From assembly GCA_934541015.1 (NCBI GenBank), contig CAKTDC010000007.1, positions 33,846 to 97,845 of the forward strand: a DNA stretch of 64,000 bases. Reading direction: 5' to 3'. The notes beneath the pieces are model-generated. The model was not told the origin of the DNA. It searched no databases and saw only the letters and a program-made list of their open reading frames with translations. This document shows, one piece after another, positions 27,018 through 34,781 of this stretch. Position 1 is the first letter of the stretch. The number at the start of each line of letters is the position of its first letter. This stretch comes from an uncultured Luteimonas sp. Lineage in GTDB: Bacteria; Pseudomonadota; Gammaproteobacteria; Xanthomonadales; Xanthomonadaceae. A program made the position numbers and the translations under genes.

Positions 27018-28151
27018 ATGCCGCGACCGCTGACCGTCCTGCAGCTGCTGCCGGCGCTGGAATCGGGCGGCGTCGAGCGCTCCACGCTTGAGGTCGCGTC
27101 GGCGCTGGCGGCGGCCGGCCATCGCGCGCTGGTCGCCTCCGCCGGCGGCCGCCTCGTGGCGGCGTTGACGGCCAGCGGCGCCACCCATTTCGAACTCGAC
27201 ATCGGCCGCAAGTCGCCGCTGGTGCTGCGCCACGTGCGCGCGCTGCGCGGACTGTGCCTGCGCGAGGGCGTCGACATCGTGCATGCGCGGTCGCGCCTGC
27301 CGGCGTGGATCGGCTGGCGGGCGCTGCGCGGGATGCCGGAGTCCGCGCGGCCGCGTTTCGTCACCACCGCCCACGGGCTCAACTCGCCCTCGCGCTACAG
27401 CGCGATCATGGCCCGCGGCGAGCGCGTGGTCTGCGTGTCGGACACGGTGCGCGAACACCTGCTGCGGCACTATCCCGACACCGATCCGGCGCGTCTGCGC
27501 GTGATCCCGCGCGGCATCGATCCGGCGGACTTCCCGCGCCGGCCGCACCCGGATCGCGACGCGCGCGCGCGCGTCGCCGCCCTGCATCCGCAGCTGGCCG
27601 GCGACGGACCGCTGCTGCTCCTGCCCGGCCGTGGCACCCGCCTCAAGGGCCATGCCGATGCGCTGGCCCTGCTCGCCGGCCTGCGCGGCGAGGGCGTCGA
27701 TGCGCGGCTGTGGATGCCCGGGGCGCGCGAGGCGGGCCGCGAACGCTATCTCGCCGACCTCGAAGCCCGGGCCGCCGCGCTCGGCGTCGCCGACCGCTTG
27801 GCGATCACGCCGCCGACCTCCGCCATCGCCGAAGCCTATGCCGCCAGCGACCTGGTGCTGCAGCTCTCGCGCAAGCCCGAGGCCTTCGGGCGCACGGTGA
27901 TCGAAGCGCTGTCGAGCGGCCGCGCGGTGGCGGGCTGGGCCCACGGCGGCGTGGGCGAACTGCTCGCGCAACTGCAGCCCGGGGGCGCGGTGCCGCCGTT
28001 CGATGCCGCCGCCCTGGTGCAGGCCGCGAAGGCGCTGCTCGCGCGGCCGCCGTCGCTTCCCGCTACGATGCCCTATACCCTGCAGGCGATGCAGGACGCC
28101 ACGCTGACGGTCTATGACGAACTCCGCGACGGGCGCAGACCGCGCCGCTGA
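27018..28151 (+). CDS. Family 4 glycosyltransferase (LPS-type)
   Basis: 377-aa GT-B glycosyltransferase. N-terminal LQLLPALESGGVERSTLE is the typical acceptor-side start of GT4 enzymes; the donor-binding half has LLLPGRGTRLKGH and RKPEAFGRTVIEALSSG (E-x7-E-type motif). Likely adds a sugar to the LPS core or O-antigen, given the O-antigen ligase, LpxL and WaaA genes downstream. Overlaps the ligase gene by 38 bases. Confidence 0.88.
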   Translation: MPRPLTVLQLLPALESGGVERSTLEVASALAAAGHRALVASAGGRLVAALTASGATHFELDIGRKSPLVLRHVRALRGLCLREGVDIVHARSRLPAWIGWRALRGMPESARPRFVTTAHGLNSPSRYSAIMARGERVVCVSDTVREHLLRHYPDTDPARLRVIPRGIDPADFPRRPHPDRDARARVAALHPQLAGDGPLLLLPGRGTRLKGHADALALLAGLRGEGVDARLWMPGAREAGRERYLADLEARAAALGVADRLAITPPTSAIAEAYAASDLVLQLSRKPEAFGRTVIEALSSGRAVAGWAHGGVGELLAQLQPGGAVPPFDAAALVQAAKALLARPPSLPATMPYTLQAMQDATLTVYDELRDGRRPRR

Positions 28152-29481
28152 CGCCTCCGCCGCGGTCCCCGGCTGGCGCTGGGCCCCGCACTGGGTGCTG
28201 GCCTTCGTGGCGCTGTGGCCGGCGCCGGGCTATGCCGAGGCGGTGATGGTGCTGGGCGCGCTGGCGGCGATCGCGCGCCTGCTGCTCGACCGCTTCCGCG
28301 GCAGCTCGCTGCTGCTCAGCCAGCAGGCCTGGGCGCTGACCAGCGTGCTGTTCTGCGCCTACTGGCTGCCGCAGCTGCTGTCGGCGATCGGCGCGGTCGA
28401 CCACGGCCGCGCGCTGCGCGAGTCGCTGGTCGACCTGCGCTACCTGCCGTTCCTGTGGCTGGCGGCCTCGGCGGTGGCCAATCCGCGCGGGCGGCGCATC
28501 ACCTTCGTCGGGCTGGCGGTGATCGTCGCGGTGTGGACCGCCGATGCGCTGCTGGAAATCCTCGCCGGCACGAGCCCGCTGTTCTGGGGGATCGACTCGC
28601 TCAAGCAGGCGATCAGCGGCCGCCCGATGTGCACCCTCGAACAGGTGGCCGCGGCCGACCGCGCCGGCGGCGTGCTCGGCCCGTGCAACCTCAAGCTGGG
28701 CCTGGTGCTGGCCAGCCTGTCGCCGTTCGCGCTGTTCGCCGCCGGGCGCCGCTTCGGCAACACCGGCTGGCTGCTGGCCGCGGCGGCGGTGGGGATGGTG
28801 GTGCTGTTCGCCGGCTCGCGCGCGTCGTGGATCACCTACGCCCTGGTGCTGGCGTTCTCGGGCTGGCGCCTGCTGGGCTGGAAGCGGCTGCTCGCCGTGT
28901 TCGGCCTGGGTGCGGTGCTGCTGGTGGCCTCGGCCCTGGTGTCGCCGCAGGTCGAGCAGCGCCTGCTGCGCACCGCGCAGGCGTGGACGGCGGAGGAGTC
29001 GGGCGTGGACACCGCGCTCTCGGGCCGGGCGCGGATCTGGGGCGCGGCGCTGTGCATGATCGCGGAGAATCCGGTCAACGGCGTCGGCGCGCGCGGCTTC
29101 CGCCGCGCCTTCCCCGGCTGCGATCCCGATCCCGGCGAGCAGGCGGCCTGGGGCGAAGGCCCGGCCTTCCACGCCCACCAGATCGTGCTCGAGGTGCTCA
29201 GCGAAACCGGCATCCTCGGCCTGCTGCTGTGGCTGGCCGGCGCCGCGCTGGCCTGGCGCGCGTGGCGCTACGCGGAGCAGGCCGCGCGCGAGGCGGCGCG
29301 GCCGGCGATGCTGGCACTGGCGGTGACGGTGTTCCCGTTCAACACCCACCTCGCGTTCTATTCCACCTTCTGGGGCGGGCTGACCCTGCTCCTGGCCGCG
29401 CTCTACGCGGGCAGCCTGCTGGCCAGCGGCGGCCATGCCGCTGCCGTCGACGAAGGTCGGCAGGCCCGCGCGCGCACCTGA
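28114..29481 (+). CDS. O-antigen ligase / WaaL-family membrane protein
   Basis: 455-aa polytopic membrane protein with about ten to twelve hydrophobic segments. The large periplasmic loop before the last segments carries NPVNGVGARGFRRAF and FHAHQIVLEVLSETGILGLL, the family's Wzy_C motif with a conserved His. Joins O-antigen to lipid A core in family knowledge; an O-antigen polymerase role cannot be excluded. Translationally linked to the glycosyltransferase upstream. Confidence 0.82.
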   Translation: MTNSATGADRAADASAAVPGWRWAPHWVLAFVALWPAPGYAEAVMVLGALAAIARLLLDRFRGSSLLLSQQAWALTSVLFCAYWLPQLLSAIGAVDHGRALRESLVDLRYLPFLWLAASAVANPRGRRITFVGLAVIVAVWTADALLEILAGTSPLFWGIDSLKQAISGRPMCTLEQVAAADRAGGVLGPCNLKLGLVLASLSPFALFAAGRRFGNTGWLLAAAAVGMVVLFAGSRASWITYALVLAFSGWRLLGWKRLLAVFGLGAVLLVASALVSPQVEQRLLRTAQAWTAEESGVDTALSGRARIWGAALCMIAENPVNGVGARGFRRAFPGCDPDPGEQAAWGEGPAFHAHQIVLEVLSETGILGLLLWLAGAALAWRAWRYAEQAAREAARPAMLALAVTVFPFNTHLAFYSTFWGGLTLLLAALYAGSLLASGGHAAAVDEGRQARART

Positions 29482-29494
29482 TCCGCAGCCGCCC

Positions 29495-30409
29495 TCAGTA
29501 GACCGATTCGCCGTCCGGCTGGCGCTTGAAGCGGCGGTGGATCCACAGGTACTGCGCGGGCGCCGCGCGCACCATCGCCTCGATGCCGGCCATCACCCGC
29601 GCGGTGTCGGCGGTGGCGTCGGCGGAGGGGAAGTCCTCGAGGGCGGGCGAGAGTTTCAGCGTGTAGCCGCCGTCGGGCCTGCGCGCGTGCTGGAACAGCA
29701 TCACCGCCGCGCCCGACATCCGCGCCAGCTGGTGGGTCGAGACCAGGCTGTGCGCGGGGCGACCGAAGAACGGCACGTACACCGCTTCGCCGCGGCTGGG
29801 GTCCTGGTCGGGCGCGTACCACAGCAGGCCGCCGCGCTTGAGGTGGCGGACCACGCCGCGCAGGTCCTGCTTGGGGAACATCGCCCGGGCGTAGCGCAGG
29901 CGCCCGCGGCGCACCGCCCACTCCATCGCCGGCTGCGCGTGCATGCGGTACATGCCGGCGAGCGGGATGTGCTCGCACATCAGCCGGCCGCAGATCTCCA
30001 GGGTGGAGAAATGCCCGGACACCACGATCACCCCGCGGCCGCCCTCGCGCGCCGCCGCCACGTGCTCCAGGCCTTCGACCACCACGTTCCCGCGCACCGG
30101 TGCGATCGAGCCCCACCAGGCGCGCGCGAATTCGAACAGCCCGATGCCCAGCGCGGTGAAGTTGTCGCGCAGCAGCGATGCGCGCGCGCCGGCGTCGAGT
30201 TCGGGAAAGCACAGCTCGATGTTGCGCGCCGCCACCCGGCGCCGCTCCGCCAGCAGCCCGCGCAGCAGCTGCCCGAGCATGCGGCCGAGGACGCGCTGCA
30301 CGCCCCAGGGCAGGCGCGCAGCCAGCGCCATGGCGCCGATGCCGATCCAGGTCGGCCAGTGCCCGGGGCCTAGCGGCGGCCCGGGCGCGTCGGAATCGCG
30401 TGCGCTCAT
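29495..30409 (-). CDS. lpxL: Lipid A late acyltransferase (LpxL/HtrB-like)
   Basis: 304-aa membrane-associated acyltransferase adding a secondary acyl chain to lipid A. One N-terminal hydrophobic segment, then VSGHFSTLEICGR: the HxxxxE version of the family motif (H-F-S-T-L-E). DQDPSRGEAVYVPFFG is also typical. ATG 30409 is preferred over 30442, matching the usual short N-terminus. Convergent with the ligase gene (13-base gap) and divergent from waaA. Confidence 0.9.
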   Translation of the reverse strand: MSARDSDAPGPPLGPGHWPTWIGIGAMALAARLPWGVQRVLGRMLGQLLRGLLAERRRVAARNIELCFPELDAGARASLLRDNFTALGIGLFEFARAWWGSIAPVRGNVVVEGLEHVAAAREGGRGVIVVSGHFSTLEICGRLMCEHIPLAGMYRMHAQPAMEWAVRRGRLRYARAMFPKQDLRGVVRHLKRGGLLWYAPDQDPSRGEAVYVPFFGRPAHSLVSTHQLARMSGAAVMLFQHARRPDGGYTLKLSPALEDFPSADATADTARVMAGIEAMVRAAPAQYLWIHRRFKRQPDGESVY

Positions 30410-30479
30410 CCGGCGATTGTAGTCGCCGCCCGGCACGCGCATGCGCCGGCGCGATGCGATTCCCGGCTATGCTTGCCCG

Positions 30480-31781
30480 ATGCCGCCCGAACCCCTCGAA
30501 CGATTGCTGCGCGGTCTGTATTCGGCGGTGCTGTACGTGCTGGTGCCGGTCACCCTCTACCACCTGATCTGGCGCGGTTTCCGCCAGCCGGCGTACTTCG
30601 AGCGCTGGAACGAGCGCTACGCGCGCTACCGCGATGCGCCGGTGGAAACGCCGGTCTGGCTGCACGCGGTGTCGGTCGGCGAGGTCAACGCCGCCGCGCC
30701 GCTGGTCGACGCCCTGCTCGCCGCCTTCCCGCAGCAGCGGATGCTGGTCACCACCATCACCCCCACCGGCTCGGAGCGCGTGCGCGCGCTGTGGGGCGAC
30801 CGGGTCGAGCACGTCTACCTGGCCTACGACCTGACCGGCGCGGTGCACCGTTTCCTGGCGCACTTCCGGCCGCGCATCGCGCTGGTGGTCGAGACCGAGC
30901 TGTGGCCCAACCTGCTGCTGTGCTGCCGCGACGCCCGGATCCCGTCGTACATCATCAACGCGCGCCTGTCCGAACGCTCGCTGCGCGGCTACCGGCTGCT
31001 GCGGCCGCTGCTGTCGCGGGTGCTGCGCACGGTGCGCCGGGTCGCGGCGCAGTCGGCCGACGACGCCGCGCGCTTCGTGCGCCTGGGCGCGCCGCCGGAC
31101 AAGGTGCTGGTCAGCGGCAACCTGAAGTACGACATCGAGATCGACACCGCGGCCTATGCGCGCGCCGGGCGCGAGTTCCGCGGGCGGATCGGCGAAAGGC
31201 CGGTATGGATTGCCGCCAGCACCCACCCGGACGAAGAGCCGCTGGTGCTGGCGATGCACGCGCGCCTGCGCCAGCGCTGGCCAGAGCTGCTGCTGCTGTG
31301 GGCGCCGCGCCACCCCGAACGCTTCCGCGGCGTGATCCAGCAGTCGGTGGAGGCGGGCTGGCGGGTGGCCACGCGCACGCTCACGCGCTGGCCGGACGCG
31401 CAGGACGCGGTGTTCGTGGTCGACACCCTCGGCGAGCTCAAGCACTTCTACGCCTGCGCCGATGTCGCCTTCGTCGGCGGCAGCCTGCAGGACATCGGCG
31501 GCCACAACCTGCTCGAACCGGCGGCGATCGGCACCGCCATCGTCACCGGCCCGCACCTGCGCAACTTCGCCGAGATCGCCATGCGCCTGGAACAGGCCGG
31601 CGCGCTGCGCGTGGGCGCCGACGCCGACGCGGTGGCCGCGCGGATCGAGGCCCTGCTCGCCGATCCGGCCGCGCGCGGGGGGATGGTCGAAGCCGGCCTG
31701 CGCCTGGTGGAGGACGGCCGCGGCGCGGTGCAGCGCACCCTGCGCCTGATCGCCCCCGACCTGCCGCCCAGCCCCGCGTAG
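30480..31781 (+). CDS. waaA: 3-deoxy-D-manno-octulosonic acid (Kdo) transferase
   Basis: 433-aa GT30 enzyme that transfers Kdo to lipid IVA at the inner membrane. N-terminal membrane anchor, then VWLHAVSVGEVNAAAPLV with the catalytic Glu, VVETELWPNLL, and FVGGSLQDIGGHNLLEPAA near the end; all are hallmark positions. ATG 30480 lies six bases after a -10-like TATGCT. Confidence 0.95.
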   Translation: MPPEPLERLLRGLYSAVLYVLVPVTLYHLIWRGFRQPAYFERWNERYARYRDAPVETPVWLHAVSVGEVNAAAPLVDALLAAFPQQRMLVTTITPTGSERVRALWGDRVEHVYLAYDLTGAVHRFLAHFRPRIALVVETELWPNLLLCCRDARIPSYIINARLSERSLRGYRLLRPLLSRVLRTVRRVAAQSADDAARFVRLGAPPDKVLVSGNLKYDIEIDTAAYARAGREFRGRIGERPVWIAASTHPDEEPLVLAMHARLRQRWPELLLLWAPRHPERFRGVIQQSVEAGWRVATRTLTRWPDAQDAVFVVDTLGELKHFYACADVAFVGGSLQDIGGHNLLEPAAIGTAIVTGPHLRNFAEIAMRLEQAGALRVGADADAVAARIEALLADPAARGGMVEAGLRLVEDGRGAVQRTLRLIAPDLPPSPA

Positions 31782-31800
31782 GCGCGGCGCCGGCCGCGCC
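31781..31800. terminator. Bidirectional hairpin between waaA and tolC
   Basis: GGCGCGGC and GCCGCGCC form a perfect 8-bp stem with a GCCG loop, filling the gap between two convergent genes. No T run on either side, so termination may need Rho. Confidence 0.55.
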
Positions 31801-31802
31801 CG

Positions 31803-33122
31803 TTACTGCACGGGCGCGACGACGTCGACGGTCAGCAGGCGGTTGATGTCCTGCACGTTGGCGACGTCCAGGGTGCCGGCGGCCTGCTCCAGCGCCAGCC
31901 GGCTGCGCAGGTAGTTGTAGCGGGCGCTGGCGTAGTTCTGGCGGGCGACGAACAGGTTCTGCTGGTTGATCAGCACGTCGATGACGGTGCGGGTGCCGAC
32001 TTCGAGCCCGACCTGCGAGGCCTCGTAGGCGCTCTGCGCCGAGACCAGGGCCAGGCGGCGGGCCTCGATCTCGCTCACGCCGGCGACCAGCGACTGGTAG
32101 GCGTTGCGGGTGTTACGCACGATCGCGCGCCTGATCTGCTCGTTCTGGTCCTGGGCCTGGTCGCGCCGGGCGATCGCGGTGCGCACGCCGGACTGGGTGG
32201 CGCCGCCGGCGAAGATCGGCACCGAGAGGGTCAGGCCGATCGAATGGCCCTCGTCGCGGCCGGCGAGACCGGGCTGGTTGTCCCAAGCGGTGCTGTTGTT
32301 GTAGCTGGCGCCGGCCGACAGCGACGGCAGGTGGCCGCCGCGGGCGGTCTGCACGCTGTGCTCGGCGGCGCGGACCGCATGCGCGGAGGCGCGCAGGGTC
32401 GGGTTGGTCTCCAGCGCGACCGCCACCCACTCGTCGACGCCGCCGCCGGCAGGCACGGCGGGGCTGAAGTCATCGGGCAGGCCGCGGAAGCTGTTGATCG
32501 GCTGGCCGGTGATCTCGGCCAGGGCCTCGACCGCGTCGCGCAGCGCGTTGCGGGCGAGGATGGTGTTGGCGCGGGCGCTGTCGTACTGGGCGCGGGCCTC
32601 GTGCACGTCGGTGATCGGCGCCAGGCCGACTTCCAGGCGCTTGTCGGCGTAGTCGAACTGCTTCTGGAACGCCTCCTCGGCGGCCTCGGCGGCGGCCAGG
32701 GTCTCGGTCGCCTCGAGCACGCGGAAATAGGCGTCGGAGGTGCGCACGATGAGGTCGTCGTTCGCCGCTTCCAGGTCGTAGCCGCCGGCGGCGTCGAGCT
32801 CGCGCGCGCTGCGGTACTGGTTGATCGTGCGCCAGTCGAACAGCGACTGGCTCAGGCGCGCGCCGTAGCTGCGGCTGCTGCCCTCGATGCTCGAGCCGGC
32901 GGTGTAGCCGCGGCCGAAGGTGACCGTGCCGTCGAGCTGCGGCAGCAGGCCGGCGCGGGCCTGCACCGCGCCCTCGCGGTCGATCACGCGGGCGGACTCG
33001 GCGACCGAGAGCACCGGGTCGCCCTGCCGCGCCAGCTCATAGGCCTGCATGAGGTCTTCGGCGAAGGCCGGCGCGGAGAACAGCGCGGTGGCCAGGGCGA
33101 GGGCGAGGGTGCGGCGGATCAT
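31803..33122 (-). CDS. tolC: TolC-family outer-membrane efflux/secretion channel
   Basis: 439-aa outer-membrane channel for type I secretion and multidrug efflux. Sec signal peptide (RTLALALATALFSAPAFAED), then two repeats of the outer-membrane-factor fold; TRTVIDVLINQQNLFVARQN is characteristic of the second. ATG 33122 has AAAGGA 7 bases upstream; a TTG 6 bases earlier is less likely. Sits 15 bases after pcm, the tolC-pcm pairing usual in Xanthomonadaceae. Confidence 0.92.
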   Translation of the reverse strand: MIRRTLALALATALFSAPAFAEDLMQAYELARQGDPVLSVAESARVIDREGAVQARAGLLPQLDGTVTFGRGYTAGSSIEGSSRSYGARLSQSLFDWRTINQYRSARELDAAGGYDLEAANDDLIVRTSDAYFRVLEATETLAAAEAAEEAFQKQFDYADKRLEVGLAPITDVHEARAQYDSARANTILARNALRDAVEALAEITGQPINSFRGLPDDFSPAVPAGGGVDEWVAVALETNPTLRASAHAVRAAEHSVQTARGGHLPSLSAGASYNNSTAWDNQPGLAGRDEGHSIGLTLSVPIFAGGATQSGVRTAIARRDQAQDQNEQIRRAIVRNTRNAYQSLVAGVSEIEARRLALVSAQSAYEASQVGLEVGTRTVIDVLINQQNLFVARQNYASARYNYLRSRLALEQAAGTLDVANVQDINRLLTVDVVAPVQ

Positions 33123-33137
33123 GGGCAATCCTTTGGG

Positions 33138-33800
33138 TCAGAACCTGAATTCCGGCGCGGGGGCGGCGCCGGCAAGATAGGGGAGCTCGGTTTCGAACAA
33201 CGATTCGATGCGCGCGGCGTTGACATCCGCTCCCTCGCGGTGGAGCAGGACCGCCTCCATCACCGGCACGCGGCCGCGGACGATGAACATCCGGCCACCC
33301 GGGCGCAGCCACTCCACGAAGCGCGCCGGGATGGTGTCGACCGCGCCGCCGACGCAGATCGCGTCGAAGCGGCGCCCGGTGTCCCATTCGAAGGCATCGG
33401 CGGTGACCACGTCGACGTTGGCGATCACCTGGCTGTCCAACCGCGCGCGGGCCGCGTCGGCCAGCGCGGGGTGGCGCTCCAGGCTGACCACCTCGCGCGC
33501 CAGCCGGCCCAGGCAGGCGGCCAGGTAGCCGCTGCCGGTGCCGATCTCGAGGATCTCCTCGTGGTCCTGCGGCAGCAGCGCCTGCAGCGCACGGCCCTCG
33601 ACGACCGGCTTGAGCATGTATTCGCCGTGGCCCAGCGGAAGCGCGGTGTCGGCGTAGGCCAGCTTGCGGTGGGTGTCGGGCACGAAGGCTTCGCGCGGCA
33701 CGGCCGCGAGGGTCTCCAGGACGCGGATGTCGAGCACGTCCCAGGGACGCAGCTGCTGCTCGACCATCAGTTCCCGGGCTTTGGCGAAGTCGAAGTTCAT
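33138..33800 (-). CDS. pcm: Protein-L-isoaspartate O-methyltransferase-like protein
   Basis: 220-aa SAM-dependent methyltransferase of the PCMT family. The start MNFDFAKARELMVEQQLRPW is typical of the branch next to tolC; SAM motif LEIGTGSGYLAACLGRL. The substrate-binding loop of this branch differs from E. coli Pcm, so repair activity should not be assumed. ATG 33800 chosen by family length. Confidence 0.88.
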   Translation of the reverse strand: MNFDFAKARELMVEQQLRPWDVLDIRVLETLAAVPREAFVPDTHRKLAYADTALPLGHGEYMLKPVVEGRALQALLPQDHEEILEIGTGSGYLAACLGRLAREVVSLERHPALADAARARLDSQVIANVDVVTADAFEWDTGRRFDAICVGGAVDTIPARFVEWLRPGGRMFIVRGRVPVMEAVLLHREGADVNAARIESLFETELPYLAGAAPAPEFRF

Positions 33801-33945
33801 GTCTGGCTCTGAAGGTGTTGACCGGAGCGCCATTCTACGGCGCCCGGGCGCATTCACCGCGGCTGGATGATCGCCCGGGCCGGGTCGGGGCCTGAGTGCC
33901 GGAAGTCACCGGCGCGGATATCGCGCGGAATCCGGGCCGGTGCGG

Positions 33946-34626
33946 TCATCTCCGGTTCACCGCGTAGGCGCGCAGGAACATGTCCACGGCCGCTTCCAGC
34001 TGGCGCGCGGCCGCTCGGGTGTCGCTGCCGTGGCCGCAGCCGAACACCAGGCGGGCGTGGGCGTCGCCCTTGGCCAGCACGAAGAACTGCGAGGCGGCGG
34101 CGGCGATGTCGGGGATGTCGAGCTCGCCCACCGCCGCGCGCCGGCGCAGCAGCTCGGCCAGCTCCTCCTGCAGCCGCCGCGGGCCGGCTTCCCAGTACAG
34201 GCGCGGCAGTGGCGAGTCGGTGATCCGCGGCATGCACATCACGCGGTGGCCGGAGATCGCCTCGGGCGAGCTGACCATGGCGAAGAAGGCCTCGCCGATC
34301 TGCAGCAGGCGTTCGCGCAGCGGGGTGTCGGGCGAGGGCTCGAACAGCGCCGAGGGCAGCGACTGCTCGCAGTAGGTCTTCACCACCGTCGAGAACAGCG
34401 TCTCCTTGTCGCCGAAATGGCTGTAGACGGTGAGCTTGGAGACCCCGGCCTCGGCCGCGATCTGGTCCATGCTGGTGCCATGGAAGCCCAGGTCGGTGAA
34501 CATCCGCTTGGCCGCGTCGAGGATCGCGGCGCGCTTGGCCAGGTCCTTCGGGCGGCCCGGTCCGGCGGCAGCCGGGCGCTGCGACGCGCGCTCGCGGGAC
34601 GGGCGGGGAGCGGATTTCAGGGACAT
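33946..34626 (-). CDS. TetR/AcrR-family transcriptional regulator
   Basis: 226-aa repressor-type protein. N-terminal helix-turn-helix: AILDAAKRMFTDLGFHGTS followed by AAEAGVSKLTVYSHFGDKET. The C-terminal domain resembles the AefR-like group. Upstream of pcm-tolC on the same strand, so efflux control is plausible. The ATG lies right after an AT-rich stretch that can hold its own promoter and operator. Confidence 0.9.
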   Translation of the reverse strand: MSLKSAPRPSRERASQRPAAAGPGRPKDLAKRAAILDAAKRMFTDLGFHGTSMDQIAAEAGVSKLTVYSHFGDKETLFSTVVKTYCEQSLPSALFEPSPDTPLRERLLQIGEAFFAMVSSPEAISGHRVMCMPRITDSPLPRLYWEAGPRRLQEELAELLRRRAAVGELDIPDIAAAASQFFVLAKGDAHARLVFGCGHGSDTRAAARQLEAAVDMFLRAYAVNRR

Positions 34627-34662
34627 TCCCTAATACTATACTATTAAGTACACATATGTCCC
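34621..34662 (-). promoter_or_regulatory. AT-rich promoter/operator region of the TetR gene
   Basis: GGACAT (34621-34626) and ATGTCC (34656-34661) are inverted arms around the AT-rich near-palindrome TAATACTATACTATTA (34631-34646). On the minus strand TATAGT (34640-34635) is a -10 candidate with GGGACA 16 bases before it; the TetR ATG follows after 8 bases, suggesting a leaderless or near-leaderless mRNA. Possible autoregulation; could also affect the divergent GltD-like gene at 34782. Confidence 0.5.
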
Positions 34663-34781
34663 GCGCCCCGCCGGGGGCGGGTTGCCGCGCAACATGACCG
34701 CGCGATGACATCGGCGCTAGACTCGGCCCGGCGAGCGAACGGCCGACGCCATCGGCCGAGCCAGCACACGAGCCTGACGCG

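Larger units (their letters stand above)
25398..27208. repeat. Tandem duplication, unit 2
   Basis: Second copy of the 1.8-kb unit. Here the zinc-ribbon gene has all four ligands and the glycosyltransferase is full length, so this is the functional right-hand side of the arrangement. Offset to unit 1 is 1801 bases on the left and 1813 after the 12-base difference. Confidence 0.9.
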
